A stretch of DNA of 64,000 nt, taken from the NCBI RefSeq assembly GCF_036965165.1, contig NZ_JBALOX010000011.1:124001-188000 (forward strand), read 5' to 3'. Source of the DNA: Ferdinandcohnia sp036965165. GTDB taxonomy: Bacteria > Bacillota > Bacilli > Bacillales > Bacillaceae_L. This document shows, piece by piece, positions 51,624 through 60,176 of the stretch (position 1 is its first letter; every line of letters begins with the position of its first letter). The notes beneath the pieces are model-generated. The model did not search any database, was not told where the DNA came from, and saw nothing but the letters and a program-made list of their open reading frames with translations. A program made the position numbers and the translations under genes.

Positions 51624-52301
51624 TTAATAAGCACCTTCTGAACCAAACATAACTTTTACTGTCTTTAAAATAATCTTTAAATCATAGAAAAAACTTCGCT
51701 CTGAAATATATTTAAGATCCAATTCAACCATAGATTCAAAGCCAATGTTACTTCTCCCACTTACCTGCCACAATCCAGTACATCCTGGGGTTACTGCTAA
51801 TCTCTGCTTATGGTAAGAATTGTATTGCTCTACTTCTCTAGGCAAAGCAGGTCTTGGTCCAACTAAACTCATTTCTCCTCTTAGTACATTCCACAATTGG
51901 GGAAGTTCATCAATACTAGTTTTTCGAATAAAGTTCCCAACCTTGGTAACCCGAGGATCCGACTTCATTTTAAACATCGCACCACTGGTTTCGTTTAAAT
52001 GTTTTAATGAATCCAATAATTCTTCTGCATTTGAAACCATTGAACGAAACTTAAACATTTCGAATTCTATACCATCTTTTCCAACCCTTTTTTGCTTAAA
52101 AAACACTTTACCTTTTGGATCTTCAATTTTTATTAAAGTAGCAACAATTAGAAATAATGGCAATAGTAATAACAACCCAAATATAGAACCAATTAAATCA
52201 ATTGTTCTTTTAGCAAAAAGAAATCTGGCATTGTTTATTGATAATTTTAGTTCATAACTATTATTATATTTTTCTTTAACAATTCCTTGTGAAACCTTCA
52301 T
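51624..52301 (-). CDS. Initiating sugar-phosphate transferase (CpsE/EpsL type)
   Basis: Transfers a sugar phosphate to undecaprenyl phosphate to begin a repeat unit. The 225 residues have one N-terminal hydrophobic helix (about 34-58) and the core motifs FFKQKRVGKDGIEFEMFKFR, ELPQLWNVLRGEMSLVGPRP and TPGCTGLWQVSGRSN. The GLWQVSGR ending is common in hexose-phosphate transferases, unlike the GITDYASI form of the transferase at 38.3 kb, so the two probably start different polymers. It has its own likely promoter about 230 bases upstream. Confidence 0.92.
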   Translation of the reverse strand: MKVSQGIVKEKYNNSYELKLSINNARFLFAKRTIDLIGSIFGLLLLLPLFLIVATLIKIEDPKGKVFFKQKRVGKDGIEFEMFKFRSMVSNAEELLDSLKHLNETSGAMFKMKSDPRVTKVGNFIRKTSIDELPQLWNVLRGEMSLVGPRPALPREVEQYNSYHKQRLAVTPGCTGLWQVSGRSNIGFESMVELDLKYISERSFFYDLKIILKTVKVMFGSEGAY

Positions 52302-52535
52302 TAATTGATTCCCCCCTATATTTATCTGTTTCTTTTATTTTATTACATAACTTGCTACCCTAGTTTTCTATATTTCTAAAAGGTTAACTCAAATATTTTA
52401 CAAAATAGTATTTTTGTACTACAAACTCTAAACACCAATGATAATATTAACATATTTATCTACAAAGTTCTAGAAATAATAATGTATATATAATTTTTTA
52501 TCAACGAATGTTATTTTAATATAAATAAATGATGA

Positions 52536-52571
52536 ATTGTACCCACTAGAAACAATTACAAAAATTTTACA
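52536..52571 (-). promoter_or_regulatory. Likely promoter with WalR-like box upstream of the CpsE-type transferase
   Basis: TTTTTG-N17-TACAAT on the minus strand (-10 at 52536-52541) with TGTAAA-N5-TGTAAT (52555-52571) over the -35 region. The direct repeat fits the WalR consensus. Confidence 0.35.
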
Positions 52572-52617
52572 ATTAAACCCTTGTTAAAATATAGGTATAA
52601 GAATCATAACTACCCTT

Positions 52618-52917
52618 CCAAAGTGCGTTTTCTCCACTGCTACAACCCGTTTGCGACAGGTCGGCGTTCTCAATGCGTTGGCATTCATTTATTCAAACCT
52701 CTAATGCCTTTGCCGCTTTTGCCACACCAGACGGGGTATTTTTATTTCCAGCTACCCTTTGAAAGACACTTAATTTTTCCAATGCAATATCTAAATTTGC
52801 ATGCTTATCAAACATCATTGTTTCAACAACTTTCTCTGCCTACGGGGAGGCTACTATACGAACCACTGCATTTTCAAATCCAGGTCTAAACGACTTTGTA
52901 TTCTTTGCTTGCAATTT
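52618..52917 (-). pseudogene. Degraded coding remnant, unrecognised
   Basis: In one minus-strand frame about 100 codons read as protein-like sequence (FRPGFENAVVRIVASP, LDIALEKLSVFQRVAGNK, PSGVAKAAKALEV), broken only by a TAG and a TGA and with no start. Base composition is richer in G+C than the surrounding AT-rich spacer, consistent with an old gene. I do not recognise the family. The remainder of 52302-53049 shows only the promoter described above. Confidence 0.4.
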
Positions 52918-53049
52918 TAGGTCGACCTAATTGCAAAACTCTGTAATTTCATTTGGCAATACACATGTGTCAAAACTGTTTACTTTATTGGCCAATTTAC
53001 TTTATACATCATTCTATTATCTAATTATATTTATAAAGCTGTATAGAGT

Positions 53050-54054
53050 CTAATCAATAATCTTGTTAAGAGTTTTATTAATATTTTTCACAAAAAAGTT
53101 TTCTATTGGCTTATACAACACTATTGAGAGCACTATACAGAGAAATGTAGAAATAAAGTAATATGACTTAAAAGCATAGTAAGGATATCCGTTATAAATA
53201 TAAAATTTATTAATAATTTCCAAAATAAAAATATGAAGAATATAAATTTTTAAAGAGTGTTTTCCTAATTTCGATAGTAATGTCTGTTTTCCAGGATTGT
53301 TAACACAAAAGACCATTAAAGAAAACGTAGCTAGTATAAGGAAAATTATCTGAATTTGAGAATTCATTTTATAAAGAACACTAAAAATGCTGATAAAAAA
53401 AATGAACAAAAGAATTGGATGGTTTATGATAACTTTCTTGTTGCCTAAATAATACCCTAATGATAAAAAGAAAAAAGCTTTTCCTACACCTCCATGTTTA
53501 TAAATATTATGTAGTAAAGTTAATTCAGATATAAACGCTAAATAAAATAAAAAGGAAATTAAAAAAATGATATTTGGACTTATAGAAAATTTTATAAAAA
53601 GATGTAAAAACAAACAGGCCAATATTAAAGAGGTTAAGTACCATAAGTGAAATGAACCAATACTTCCATTAATAAAATCTTTAATACTAGGGCTTTGTGT
53701 CAAACTCACAACTCTTTCCCAAAAGGGCTTGTTTAAATATAATCTATCTGAAATTAATAATAGGTATTGAAAAAAAATATAGAAAACTGAAAATGAAACG
53801 TATATTTTAAAAATATTTTTTGAATACCTTAGTATATAGTTTTTGTTACCTTCCCTAATTTTAAGCGAAATAAAGTAACCTGACGCAGCAAAAAAGAACG
53901 GAACAGCGATTTCCAATGTGGGCCTATAGAAATAATAATTATAGACTGTCGCCATATTATTTTGATAAATATAAAAAGTTGTATGTATTGCGACCACAAA
54001 AATTGCACAAATAAATTTTAAAGTATCCATATTATGATTGTATTTGTTTTCCAT
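53050..54054 (-). CDS. Acyltransferase family 3 membrane protein
   Basis: A 334-residue protein with about ten membrane segments; the opening MDTLKFICAIFVVAIHTTFY contains the Arg/His-type catalytic His of the Acyltransf_3 (OafA-like) family, and FFFAASGYFISLKIRE follows near residue 55. Such proteins add acetyl or other acyl groups to sugars of surface polymers. The only clear ribosome site (AGGAGG) is separated from ATG 54052-54054 by 14 bases, 12 of them an AT dinucleotide repeat, so translation may depend on repeat length. A fragment of another acyltransferase lies upstream. Confidence 0.87.
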   Translation of the reverse strand: MENKYNHNMDTLKFICAIFVVAIHTTFYIYQNNMATVYNYYFYRPTLEIAVPFFFAASGYFISLKIREGNKNYILRYSKNIFKIYVSFSVFYIFFQYLLLISDRLYLNKPFWERVVSLTQSPSIKDFINGSIGSFHLWYLTSLILACLFLHLFIKFSISPNIIFLISFLFYLAFISELTLLHNIYKHGGVGKAFFFLSLGYYLGNKKVIINHPILLFIFFISIFSVLYKMNSQIQIIFLILATFSLMVFCVNNPGKQTLLSKLGKHSLKIYILHIFILEIINKFYIYNGYPYYAFKSYYFISTFLCIVLSIVLYKPIENFFVKNINKTLNKIID

Positions 54055-54066
54055 ATATATATATAT
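54053..54066 (-). repeat. (AT)7 microsatellite between ribosome site and start codon
   Basis: Seven AT units run from the start codon of the acyltransferase gene to two bases short of its AGGAGG. Loss or gain of units changes the spacing in 2-base steps. Confidence 0.85.
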
Positions 54067-54155
54067 CACCTCCTAATTAAATTGTTTACATTATATGATC
54101 TAAAAATAAACAGATTTTTCATATAAGGAATTTTCCCGATTACAGTGGTTAGGAT

Positions 54156-54316
54156 TTATGTAATAATAAAAACGAAAATATCATAGATTACGAGTCCTAC
54201 TACTGGATTAAGTGAACTATCGTAGATGAATTTAAAAATAATGCCATCTCTAAAAATTTCAATGACTAAAATATGAATCAAATAAATCCCAAAGGTTTTT
54301 CGCTTCACGCATGTTC
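54156..54316 (-). pseudogene. C-terminal remnant of an acyltransferase-3 gene
   Basis: The minus strand reads KTFGIYLIHILVIEIFRDG, then a further hydrophobic stretch ending DIFVFIIT before TAA. This is the final membrane segment pattern of Acyltransf_3 proteins. No start is present, and the sequence upstream shifts to another frame (about 54300-54400, ending ELVCPFVKEHA) and then to scrambled fragments. The interval 54070-54620 is therefore a stretch of decayed genes rather than empty spacer. Confidence 0.6.
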
Positions 54317-54619
54317 CTTTACAAAAGGACAGACGAGCTCAACCACTTCTCCCTTCATTAAATCGAAGGCAAACTCTTCCTCAACACAACCAGAGACTCC
54401 GACCTCATTTCGACAATCGATTCATTTAAATTTTCTCATTTAATCCAAATGGATCTTCTCCATCTAGTACTTTTAGAAAACATCTTCCAATAACCATCAA
54501 GGTGCTTTTTAAGTAATTGTTTAATGATCCCATTATTCTTTTTATTTCATAAGCCAACCCGTAGTTCATTCAACTGCTAACATTATCCAAAAATCGAGAA
54601 TTTTATAATTTCTCAAACA

Positions 54620-54652
54620 ATAAAATGGTTGTCTTTTTAAAAAAAGACAACC
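54620..54652 (-). terminator. Terminator after the lipoprotein gene
   Basis: A perfect 12-bp stem GGTTGTCTTTTT / AAAAAGACAACC followed by ATTTTATTG on the minus strand. Confidence 0.8.
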
Positions 54653-54663
54653 CAGTAATTTAA

Positions 54664-54990
54664 TTATTTATTTATTTCTTCCAGAATCAATTGTCCATTG
54701 TCGTTTTGAATATATCTAACCACAACAGTATCTCCTTCTTTCAATTCCGAAAGACTCTCTTCTGTTTCTTCATTAATCCTTAATGCCAAAGGACCATCAG
54801 CAGTAATTATTTCTATTGAGTTAGTATCAATTTGACCTTCATAAGTCCCAGTAACCTCATTTATATCTCCCAATAAAGACTCATCAGAAAGTTCATTTGA
54901 ATTATTTGAGGTATTTTCAATATTATCTTGTTGAGTACCACAGCCAGTAAGGTAGATTATAGTAATAACAAATAATAACAACTTTTTCAT
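54664..54990 (-). CDS. Small lipoprotein (OB-fold-like)
   Basis: A 108-residue lipoprotein: signal peptide with lipobox LTGC (Cys17), a low-complexity Asn/Ser/Glu linker (to about 45), then a small beta-rich domain (VTGTYEGQIDTNSIEIITAD, LKEGDTVVVRYIQNDNGQL). I do not assign a function. It is the last gene of the galU operon and would face the outside of the membrane. Confidence 0.75.
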   Translation of the reverse strand: MKKLLLFVITIIYLTGCGTQQDNIENTSNNSNELSDESLLGDINEVTGTYEGQIDTNSIEIITADGPLALRINEETEESLSELKEGDTVVVRYIQNDNGQLILEEINK

Positions 54991-55026
54991 TACTTATCCC
55001 CATCTCTAAAAATGATATTATTTATT

Positions 55027-55908
55027 TTATTTTTTTATTCCTGATATTGTATTGGTTAAATATCTAATCAAATCATCTCTTAACTCTTGATTTTGCAATC
55101 CGAAGTCAATTGTAGCTTTTATAAAACCAAATTTATCGCCAACATCATACCTTTTACCATTAAAATCTAAGGCGTATATGTCTCGACCTCTAGCTAATTG
55201 GTTTAACGCATCCGTTAACTGAATTTCTCCACCAGCCCCTGGAGCTAAATTTGAGAGAATAGAAAATACTTCTGGTGTTAATACGTAACGACCTATAATA
55301 CCGTAGTTTGAAGGAGCATCTTCAATTTTCGGTTTTTCGACTAATGTATGTACTTTAATTACACCATTATAAAGTTTTTGTGCAAAAGGATCGATTATTC
55401 CATACTTATCTAAATTTTCTTTTTCGACTTGTTGAACACCTACCACAGAAGTTTGAACTTGCTCGTAAACGTCAATTAATTGTTTCAAACATGGGGTACC
55501 TGATTGAACAATATCGTCTCCCAACATAACAGCAAAAGGCTCATCTCCCACAAAACGTCTTGCACAATAAATTGCATCTCCTAATCCATTAGGCTCCTTC
55601 TGTCGAATATAATGAATATTTGCAAGTTGCGAGATTTCTTGTACCTCTTTTAAAATGTCCCATTTTTCTTTCTTAGCTAAAGTTTCCTCTAATTCATAAG
55701 ACTTATCGAAATGATCTTCAATTGCTCGTTTTCCTCTTCCTGTTACAATTATAATATCCTCTATTCCGGAAGCTACTGCCTCTTCAATAATGTACTGTAT
55801 TGTAGGCTTGTCCACAATAGGGAGCATTTCTTTTGGTTGTGCTTTAGTAGCAGGTAAAAATCTTGTTCCTAATCCTGCTGCTGGTATAATAGCTTTTTTT
55901 ACATGCAC
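55027..55908 (-). CDS. galU: UTP-glucose-1-phosphate uridylyltransferase
   Basis: Makes UDP-glucose for wall polymers. The 293 residues begin with KKAIIPAAGLGTRFLPATKA and contain PKEMLPIVDKPTIQYIIEEA, FAVMLGDDI, the YGII/VEKP segments and GAGGEIQLTDAL. The start is GTG 55906-55908 with GGAGG nine bases before it; the longer frame upstream is not family-like. B. subtilis also has its gtaB in the wall-polymer region after lytABC, so synteny agrees. Confidence 0.96.
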   Translation of the reverse strand: MHVKKAIIPAAGLGTRFLPATKAQPKEMLPIVDKPTIQYIIEEAVASGIEDIIIVTGRGKRAIEDHFDKSYELEETLAKKEKWDILKEVQEISQLANIHYIRQKEPNGLGDAIYCARRFVGDEPFAVMLGDDIVQSGTPCLKQLIDVYEQVQTSVVGVQQVEKENLDKYGIIDPFAQKLYNGVIKVHTLVEKPKIEDAPSNYGIIGRYVLTPEVFSILSNLAPGAGGEIQLTDALNQLARGRDIYALDFNGKRYDVGDKFGFIKATIDFGLQNQELRDDLIRYLTNTISGIKK

Positions 55909-55953
55909 GTTACAAAACCTCCAAATAATAAAATCTTTTTCAATCATATGTAG

Positions 55954-56355
55954 TTATTTTGAATTCTTTTTCTTAATTAACTTTATAATTATTTGTGTTA
56001 TAAATTTTATAATTAAAAGGCCAAGAAAAAAAGTTAAAAAGCCATAAAGGCCAATTACCGCATCAGCAAATTCCATATTTCCTCTACCTGTTATCTTTTG
56101 CTGAATCTCAATTGCAAAAACAATTACAAGTAAGACTGTAAAAGTATATACAAAAGATATCGCAGTAATACTCCATTCAGCAATCCATTTAAACGTTATG
56201 TGAACAATTATAAATATTAAAAAACCAATTATTCCAATTACCCAAAAATGCAAATCCTTATCATTAAGGTTTAAACCAAAAACTTCAGCTAGTTCCTCAA
56301 TAATATCATGAGCAGTATTAACTATTTCTGTTATAAGCAAAATAATTTCTTTCAT
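55954..56355 (-). CDS. Small membrane protein, unknown
   Basis: A 133-residue protein with three strong membrane segments (about 38-58, 68-92 and 103-128) and a highly basic C-terminal end (KLIKKKNSK). The N-terminal 30 residues form an amphipathic helix. No family is recognised. ATG 56353-56355 has GGAG ten bases upstream; a TTG two codons earlier is an alternative. It lies between galU and a GT2 gene in the same direction. Confidence 0.65.
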   Translation of the reverse strand: MKEIILLITEIVNTAHDIIEELAEVFGLNLNDKDLHFWVIGIIGFLIFIIVHITFKWIAEWSITAISFVYTFTVLLVIVFAIEIQQKITGRGNMEFADAVIGLYGFLTFFLGLLIIKFITQIIIKLIKKKNSK

Positions 56356-56439
56356 AAGCAACTTACTCCAAAAAAGTAATAATATTATATCTAATGTAAG
56401 ATTTAACTAATCTCCGTACCCAGAGTTGTTAATTCTTTT

Positions 56440-57480
56440 TTAAGCAAAGACTTTTTTATATAAATGCTTAATAAACAGATAGTTTATATGTGAAGATTTT
56501 GGTTTCACCTTTAACACCTTACAAACCTTCTTATATAAATTCAACTTGGAAATCACACTTAAATCATGCTTACTTAACGAAAAGACAACGGAATCTTCAA
56601 TAATATTTACAAGAATACTTTCCACAAAGTTTTCACTTTTTTGGTTTTCAAGCAAAAGTTTCTCTACTATGCTAGGAATGGAACCCTGTGTATCATTACT
56701 TAATCTACTTTGCGGATTATCATTAAAAAATTCATTGTATGATTCCAATTCTTTCTCTGACAATTTAAAATTGTAGTAATTAATAATATCGCTATGAATA
56801 GAGTCAATAATTTTTTTCCTTTGTATCGCTTTATTGCCTTTTGTATTTTGGGTTATATTCAAATGACCTGTCCTATATTTCAAAAGTACCTTAGGTAGAA
56901 TCTCAAGCTTGCCCACTTTTGAAAGTTGCACCCAAAAGTCGTAATCTTGTGCTACAAAATAATTTAAATTATAGCTAAGGTTATATTCTTTAATTTTCTC
57001 CAATCTAACAAAGGATGTAGGATTCCCAATTGGGCTAGAGAAAAGAAGTTTAGCCTTAACTTCTTCTGAGGAAGTGTATTTTGTCTCAAAAGTCCTCTTT
57101 AATCTTCCGCCAAACATTTCATAATAGGTTCCAATTGCATCTATATCTTGGTTTTTTTCCATAAAATCAACTTGGATTTCAATCCTATTCAGAACCGCAA
57201 TATCATCTGCATCCATAATCGCCATATATTTCCCATTAGAATTTGTCAGTCCTACATTTCGACTAAAGGGGATACCTCTATTCTCTTTATTACTGATTAT
57301 TCTAATCCTTGAATCATTAAAAGACTTTATTATATCAATTGATTTATCTGTTGAACCATCGTCTACAATAAGAATTTCAATATTTGTATACGTCTGATTA
57401 AGGATACTATCTAAAGATTCCTTAATATAAACCTCACTGTTATAAACGGGGATAAAAACCGTAACTAAAGGATTTTCCAT
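56440..57480 (-). CDS. GT2 family glycosyltransferase
   Basis: A 346-residue GT-A enzyme: VTVFIPVYNSEVYIKESLDS, ILIVDDGSTDKSIDII (nucleotide binding, about 37-52), YMAIMDADDIAVLNRIEIQV (the DXD metal site) and NYFVAQDYDFWVQLSKVG. It lies between the viosamine-type sugar genes and galU, so it probably transfers the amino sugar they make. The C-terminal 130 residues are helical and variable. Confidence 0.9.
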   Translation of the reverse strand: MENPLVTVFIPVYNSEVYIKESLDSILNQTYTNIEILIVDDGSTDKSIDIIKSFNDSRIRIISNKENRGIPFSRNVGLTNSNGKYMAIMDADDIAVLNRIEIQVDFMEKNQDIDAIGTYYEMFGGRLKRTFETKYTSSEEVKAKLLFSSPIGNPTSFVRLEKIKEYNLSYNLNYFVAQDYDFWVQLSKVGKLEILPKVLLKYRTGHLNITQNTKGNKAIQRKKIIDSIHSDIINYYNFKLSEKELESYNEFFNDNPQSRLSNDTQGSIPSIVEKLLLENQKSENFVESILVNIIEDSVVFSLSKHDLSVISKLNLYKKVCKVLKVKPKSSHINYLFIKHLYKKVFA

Positions 57481-57498
57481 AATTACACCTCCTTATTA

Positions 57499-58149
57499 TC
57501 ACACATATTTTTCATTTATCTCTCTGGTTCTTACAACTTTGGCAGGTATACCGTAAGCCAATACCCTACTGGGCATATCTTTAATTACCGTCGATCCAGC
57601 ACCGATTAAAGTACCATTCCCAATGTTAATTTTTTGAATCACATTTGCTCCCATGGAAATCACCGAGAGATCACCTATCTTTACATTGCCTCCAATAGTC
57701 GCACCAGGCGCGACAGTTGAAAAGGCTCCAATTACAGAATCATGGTCAACTGAAGATTTGGTATTAATAATACAATTCTCCCCTATGGAGGTATTAGTAT
57801 TTATAACTGCTCCGGCAGCAATAACGGTTCCATCTCCTATTTTTACATCATTGCCAATTATAGAATTTGGATGGATTGCTTTAACAAACGTAAAATTTGG
57901 ATCGATACTTTTAATTTTATTTACAACTAAAGACCTTCCATAATTATCTCCAATTGCGACTATTCCCTTTGTTGATGAACCATAAAACTCTGCAATTTTC
58001 CCTAATATTGGATAACCCATTAACTTAGTTCCTACCATATTGGGAGTATCCACAAAAATTCCTTTTATTTGATACTTCTTTTGTTTTTCTATAATATCTA
58101 TTATTACTTTTGCATGCCCACTAGCACCAAAAACTAGTATACTTTCCAT
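57499..58149 (-). CDS. PglD/VioB/NeuD-family sugar acetyltransferase
   Basis: A 216-residue protein with an N-terminal Rossmann-like substrate domain (ILVFGASGHAKVIIDIIEKQ) and a left-handed beta-helix of hexapeptide repeats (IIGNDVKIGDGTVIAAGAVI and on), with catalytic His in SSVDHDSVIGAF. This architecture is that of PglD, VioB and NeuD acetyltransferases. Since its operon makes a dTDP-4-keto-6-deoxy sugar and has an aminotransferase, a VioB-type role (acetylating dTDP-4-amino-4,6-dideoxyglucose) is the best guess. Confidence 0.88.
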   Translation of the reverse strand: MESILVFGASGHAKVIIDIIEKQKKYQIKGIFVDTPNMVGTKLMGYPILGKIAEFYGSSTKGIVAIGDNYGRSLVVNKIKSIDPNFTFVKAIHPNSIIGNDVKIGDGTVIAAGAVINTNTSIGENCIINTKSSVDHDSVIGAFSTVAPGATIGGNVKIGDLSVISMGANVIQKINIGNGTLIGAGSTVIKDMPSRVLAYGIPAKVVRTREINEKYV

Positions 58150-58192
58150 AGTTTCACCCCATTAATTTTGTTGTATGGAAAGGTTAATGTAA

Positions 58193-59245
58193 TCATGCTC
58201 GATTTTTATACATTTCCTCATAATATTTCATATACTCACCTGAAACTATTTCTTTCAACCAAGTAGTGTTTTCTAGATACCACTTAATCGTCTCTTCAAT
58301 TCCCGTTTCAAAGGTATAAGAAGGCGCCCACCCTAATTCACGAGTGATTTTTGAATTATCTATTGCATATCTTCTATCATGACCTAGACGATCGGTTACA
58401 TGCTCGATTAGATCTTCATTTCTCCCTAAATACTTTAGTATAAGTCTTACAATTTCAATATTTTCTTTTTCATTATTTCCACCGATATTATATACCTCGC
58501 CACTAATCCCATTATGAAGAACTGTTTCAATTGCAATACAATGGTCTTTTACATGTAGCCAATCCCTTATTTGCTTTCCATCCCCATATACAGGAAGTTT
58601 TTCACCTTTTAATGCATTATTTATCATTAACGGAATTAACTTCTCCGGGAATTGATAAGGTCCATAGTTATTAGAACAACGAGTAATATTAATTGGAAGA
58701 CCATATGTTTCATTATAAGATCTTACTAATAAATCTGCTGAGGCTTTAGACGCAGAGTAAGGGCTGTTTGGCTGAAGACATGTCTCTTCAGTAAAATATC
58801 CTTCTTTACCCAAAGTTCCATAAACTTCATCCGTGGAAACTTGGATAAATTTCACTCCATCTCTAAAGTCCCTACTATATTTATCTGATGAGTTTACTTT
58901 CCAATAATTCTTTGCAACCTCAAGAAGGTTATGAGTCCCCATAATGTTAGTACGTAAAAATAACTCAGGATTTTCAATACTTCTATCTACATGTGATTCT
59001 GCTGCAAAGTTAATAACTACATTAATATTGTAACGAGAAAAAATATCGTTAATTAGTTCCTTATCTGCAATATCTCCCTTAATAAAATGATAATTTTCAC
59101 TTTGGGAAATCCCTTCAAGATTCTTCAAATTTCCAGCATATGTGAGTAGGTCCAAATTTATAATATTATAATCATATTTAGAAATCATATGTTTAACAAA
59201 ATTGGAACCAATAAACCCAGCTCCACCAGTTACTAATATGTTCAT
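58193..59245 (-). CDS. rfbB: dTDP-glucose 4,6-dehydratase
   Basis: Converts dTDP-glucose to dTDP-4-keto-6-deoxyglucose. The 350 residues contain NILVTGGAGFIGSNFVKHMI, NFAAESHVDRSIENPELFLR, the STDEVYGTLG segment with catalytic Asp-Glu, and PYSASKASADLLVRSY (Tyr-x3-Lys). ATG 59243-59245 follows AAGGAG; the frame extends further upstream without a ribosome site. It follows rfbA. No rfbC or rfbD gene is nearby, so the product is not rhamnose from this cluster. Confidence 0.96.
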   Translation of the reverse strand: MNILVTGGAGFIGSNFVKHMISKYDYNIINLDLLTYAGNLKNLEGISQSENYHFIKGDIADKELINDIFSRYNINVVINFAAESHVDRSIENPELFLRTNIMGTHNLLEVAKNYWKVNSSDKYSRDFRDGVKFIQVSTDEVYGTLGKEGYFTEETCLQPNSPYSASKASADLLVRSYNETYGLPINITRCSNNYGPYQFPEKLIPLMINNALKGEKLPVYGDGKQIRDWLHVKDHCIAIETVLHNGISGEVYNIGGNNEKENIEIVRLILKYLGRNEDLIEHVTDRLGHDRRYAIDNSKITRELGWAPSYTFETGIEETIKWYLENTTWLKEIVSGEYMKYYEEMYKNRA

Positions 59246-59300
59246 TTTAAACTCCTTTTTTAACTTGTTGATTTTAAAGTCGGAATACATCGGCAAATAA

Positions 59301-60176
59301 TTATGAACGTAAACCCTCTGCAATCTCCACGAGGTATTTTCCATAGTCAGTTTTAATTAATGGCTTTGAAAGTTCTAACAACTGTTCTTTTGAAATATAT
59401 CCTCTTCTATAAGCGATTTCTTCTATACATGAGATAAACAGTCCCTGCCGCTTTTGAACTGCTTCAACAAAATTAGATGCTTCAAGAAGTGACTCATGGG
59501 TACCCGTATCAAGCCATGCAAGTCCTCTGCCCATGATTTTGACTTTTAGTTCACCCATCTGAAGATATTCATCAATTACTGATGTGATTTCTTTTTCTCC
59601 TCTATCAGATGGCTTTACACCTTTTGCTATCTCAACTACTCTTTTATCAAAAAAATAGAGACCCGGTACCGCATATGATGATTTTGGTTGTTGAGGTTTT
59701 TCCTCGATTGAAATAGCATTCATTTCTTCGTCTACTTCAACTACTCCATATGCTCTAGGATCGTTTACATAACAACCAAAAATGATTCCACCAGTTGATA
59801 ATGTTGCTGCATCTCTTAAGATGTTACCGAAATTAGAACCGTAGAATATATTATCTCCTAAAACTAATGCTACTGAAGAGTCCCCAATAAACTCTTCCCC
59901 AATAATGAAAGCTTCTGCAAGACCATTTGGGTTTTCTTGAACAGCATATTCTAATTTCATACCAAGTTTACTCCCATCACCAAGTAGGTCTTTAAAACCA
60001 ACAACATCTCTAGGAGTTGATATAATCAATATCTCTTTAATACCTGCCAGCATTAGGGTTGATAATGGATAATATATCATCGGTTTATCATAGACGGGTA
60101 ATATTTGTTTTGAGACTGATTTAGTAAGTGGATATAATCTAGTTCCAGAACCACCCGCTAATATAATTCCTTTCAT
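59301..60176 (-). CDS. rfbA: Glucose-1-phosphate thymidylyltransferase
   Basis: Makes dTDP-glucose. The 291 residues open with MKGIILAGGSGTRLYPLT, contain KQILPVYDKPMIYYPLSTLM, LVLGDNIFYG and VVEVDEEMNAISIEEKPQQP, and end without the extra C-terminal domain of the RffH branch. The start overlaps the aminotransferase stop by 4 bases, showing tight operon structure. Confidence 0.97.
   Translation of the reverse strand: MKGIILAGGSGTRLYPLTKSVSKQILPVYDKPMIYYPLSTLMLAGIKEILIISTPRDVVGFKDLLGDGSKLGMKLEYAVQENPNGLAEAFIIGEEFIGDSSVALVLGDNIFYGSNFGNILRDAATLSTGGIIFGCYVNDPRAYGVVEVDEEMNAISIEEKPQQPKSSYAVPGLYFFDKRVVEIAKGVKPSDRGEKEITSVIDEYLQMGELKVKIMGRGLAWLDTGTHESLLEASNFVEAVQKRQGLFISCIEEIAYRRGYISKEQLLELSKPLIKTDYGKYLVEIAEGLRS

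Noticed and set aside
52581..52889. Plus-strand 102-codon open frame
   Set aside because: No ribosome site and low-complexity composition; the opposite strand carries a more protein-like, though broken, frame.
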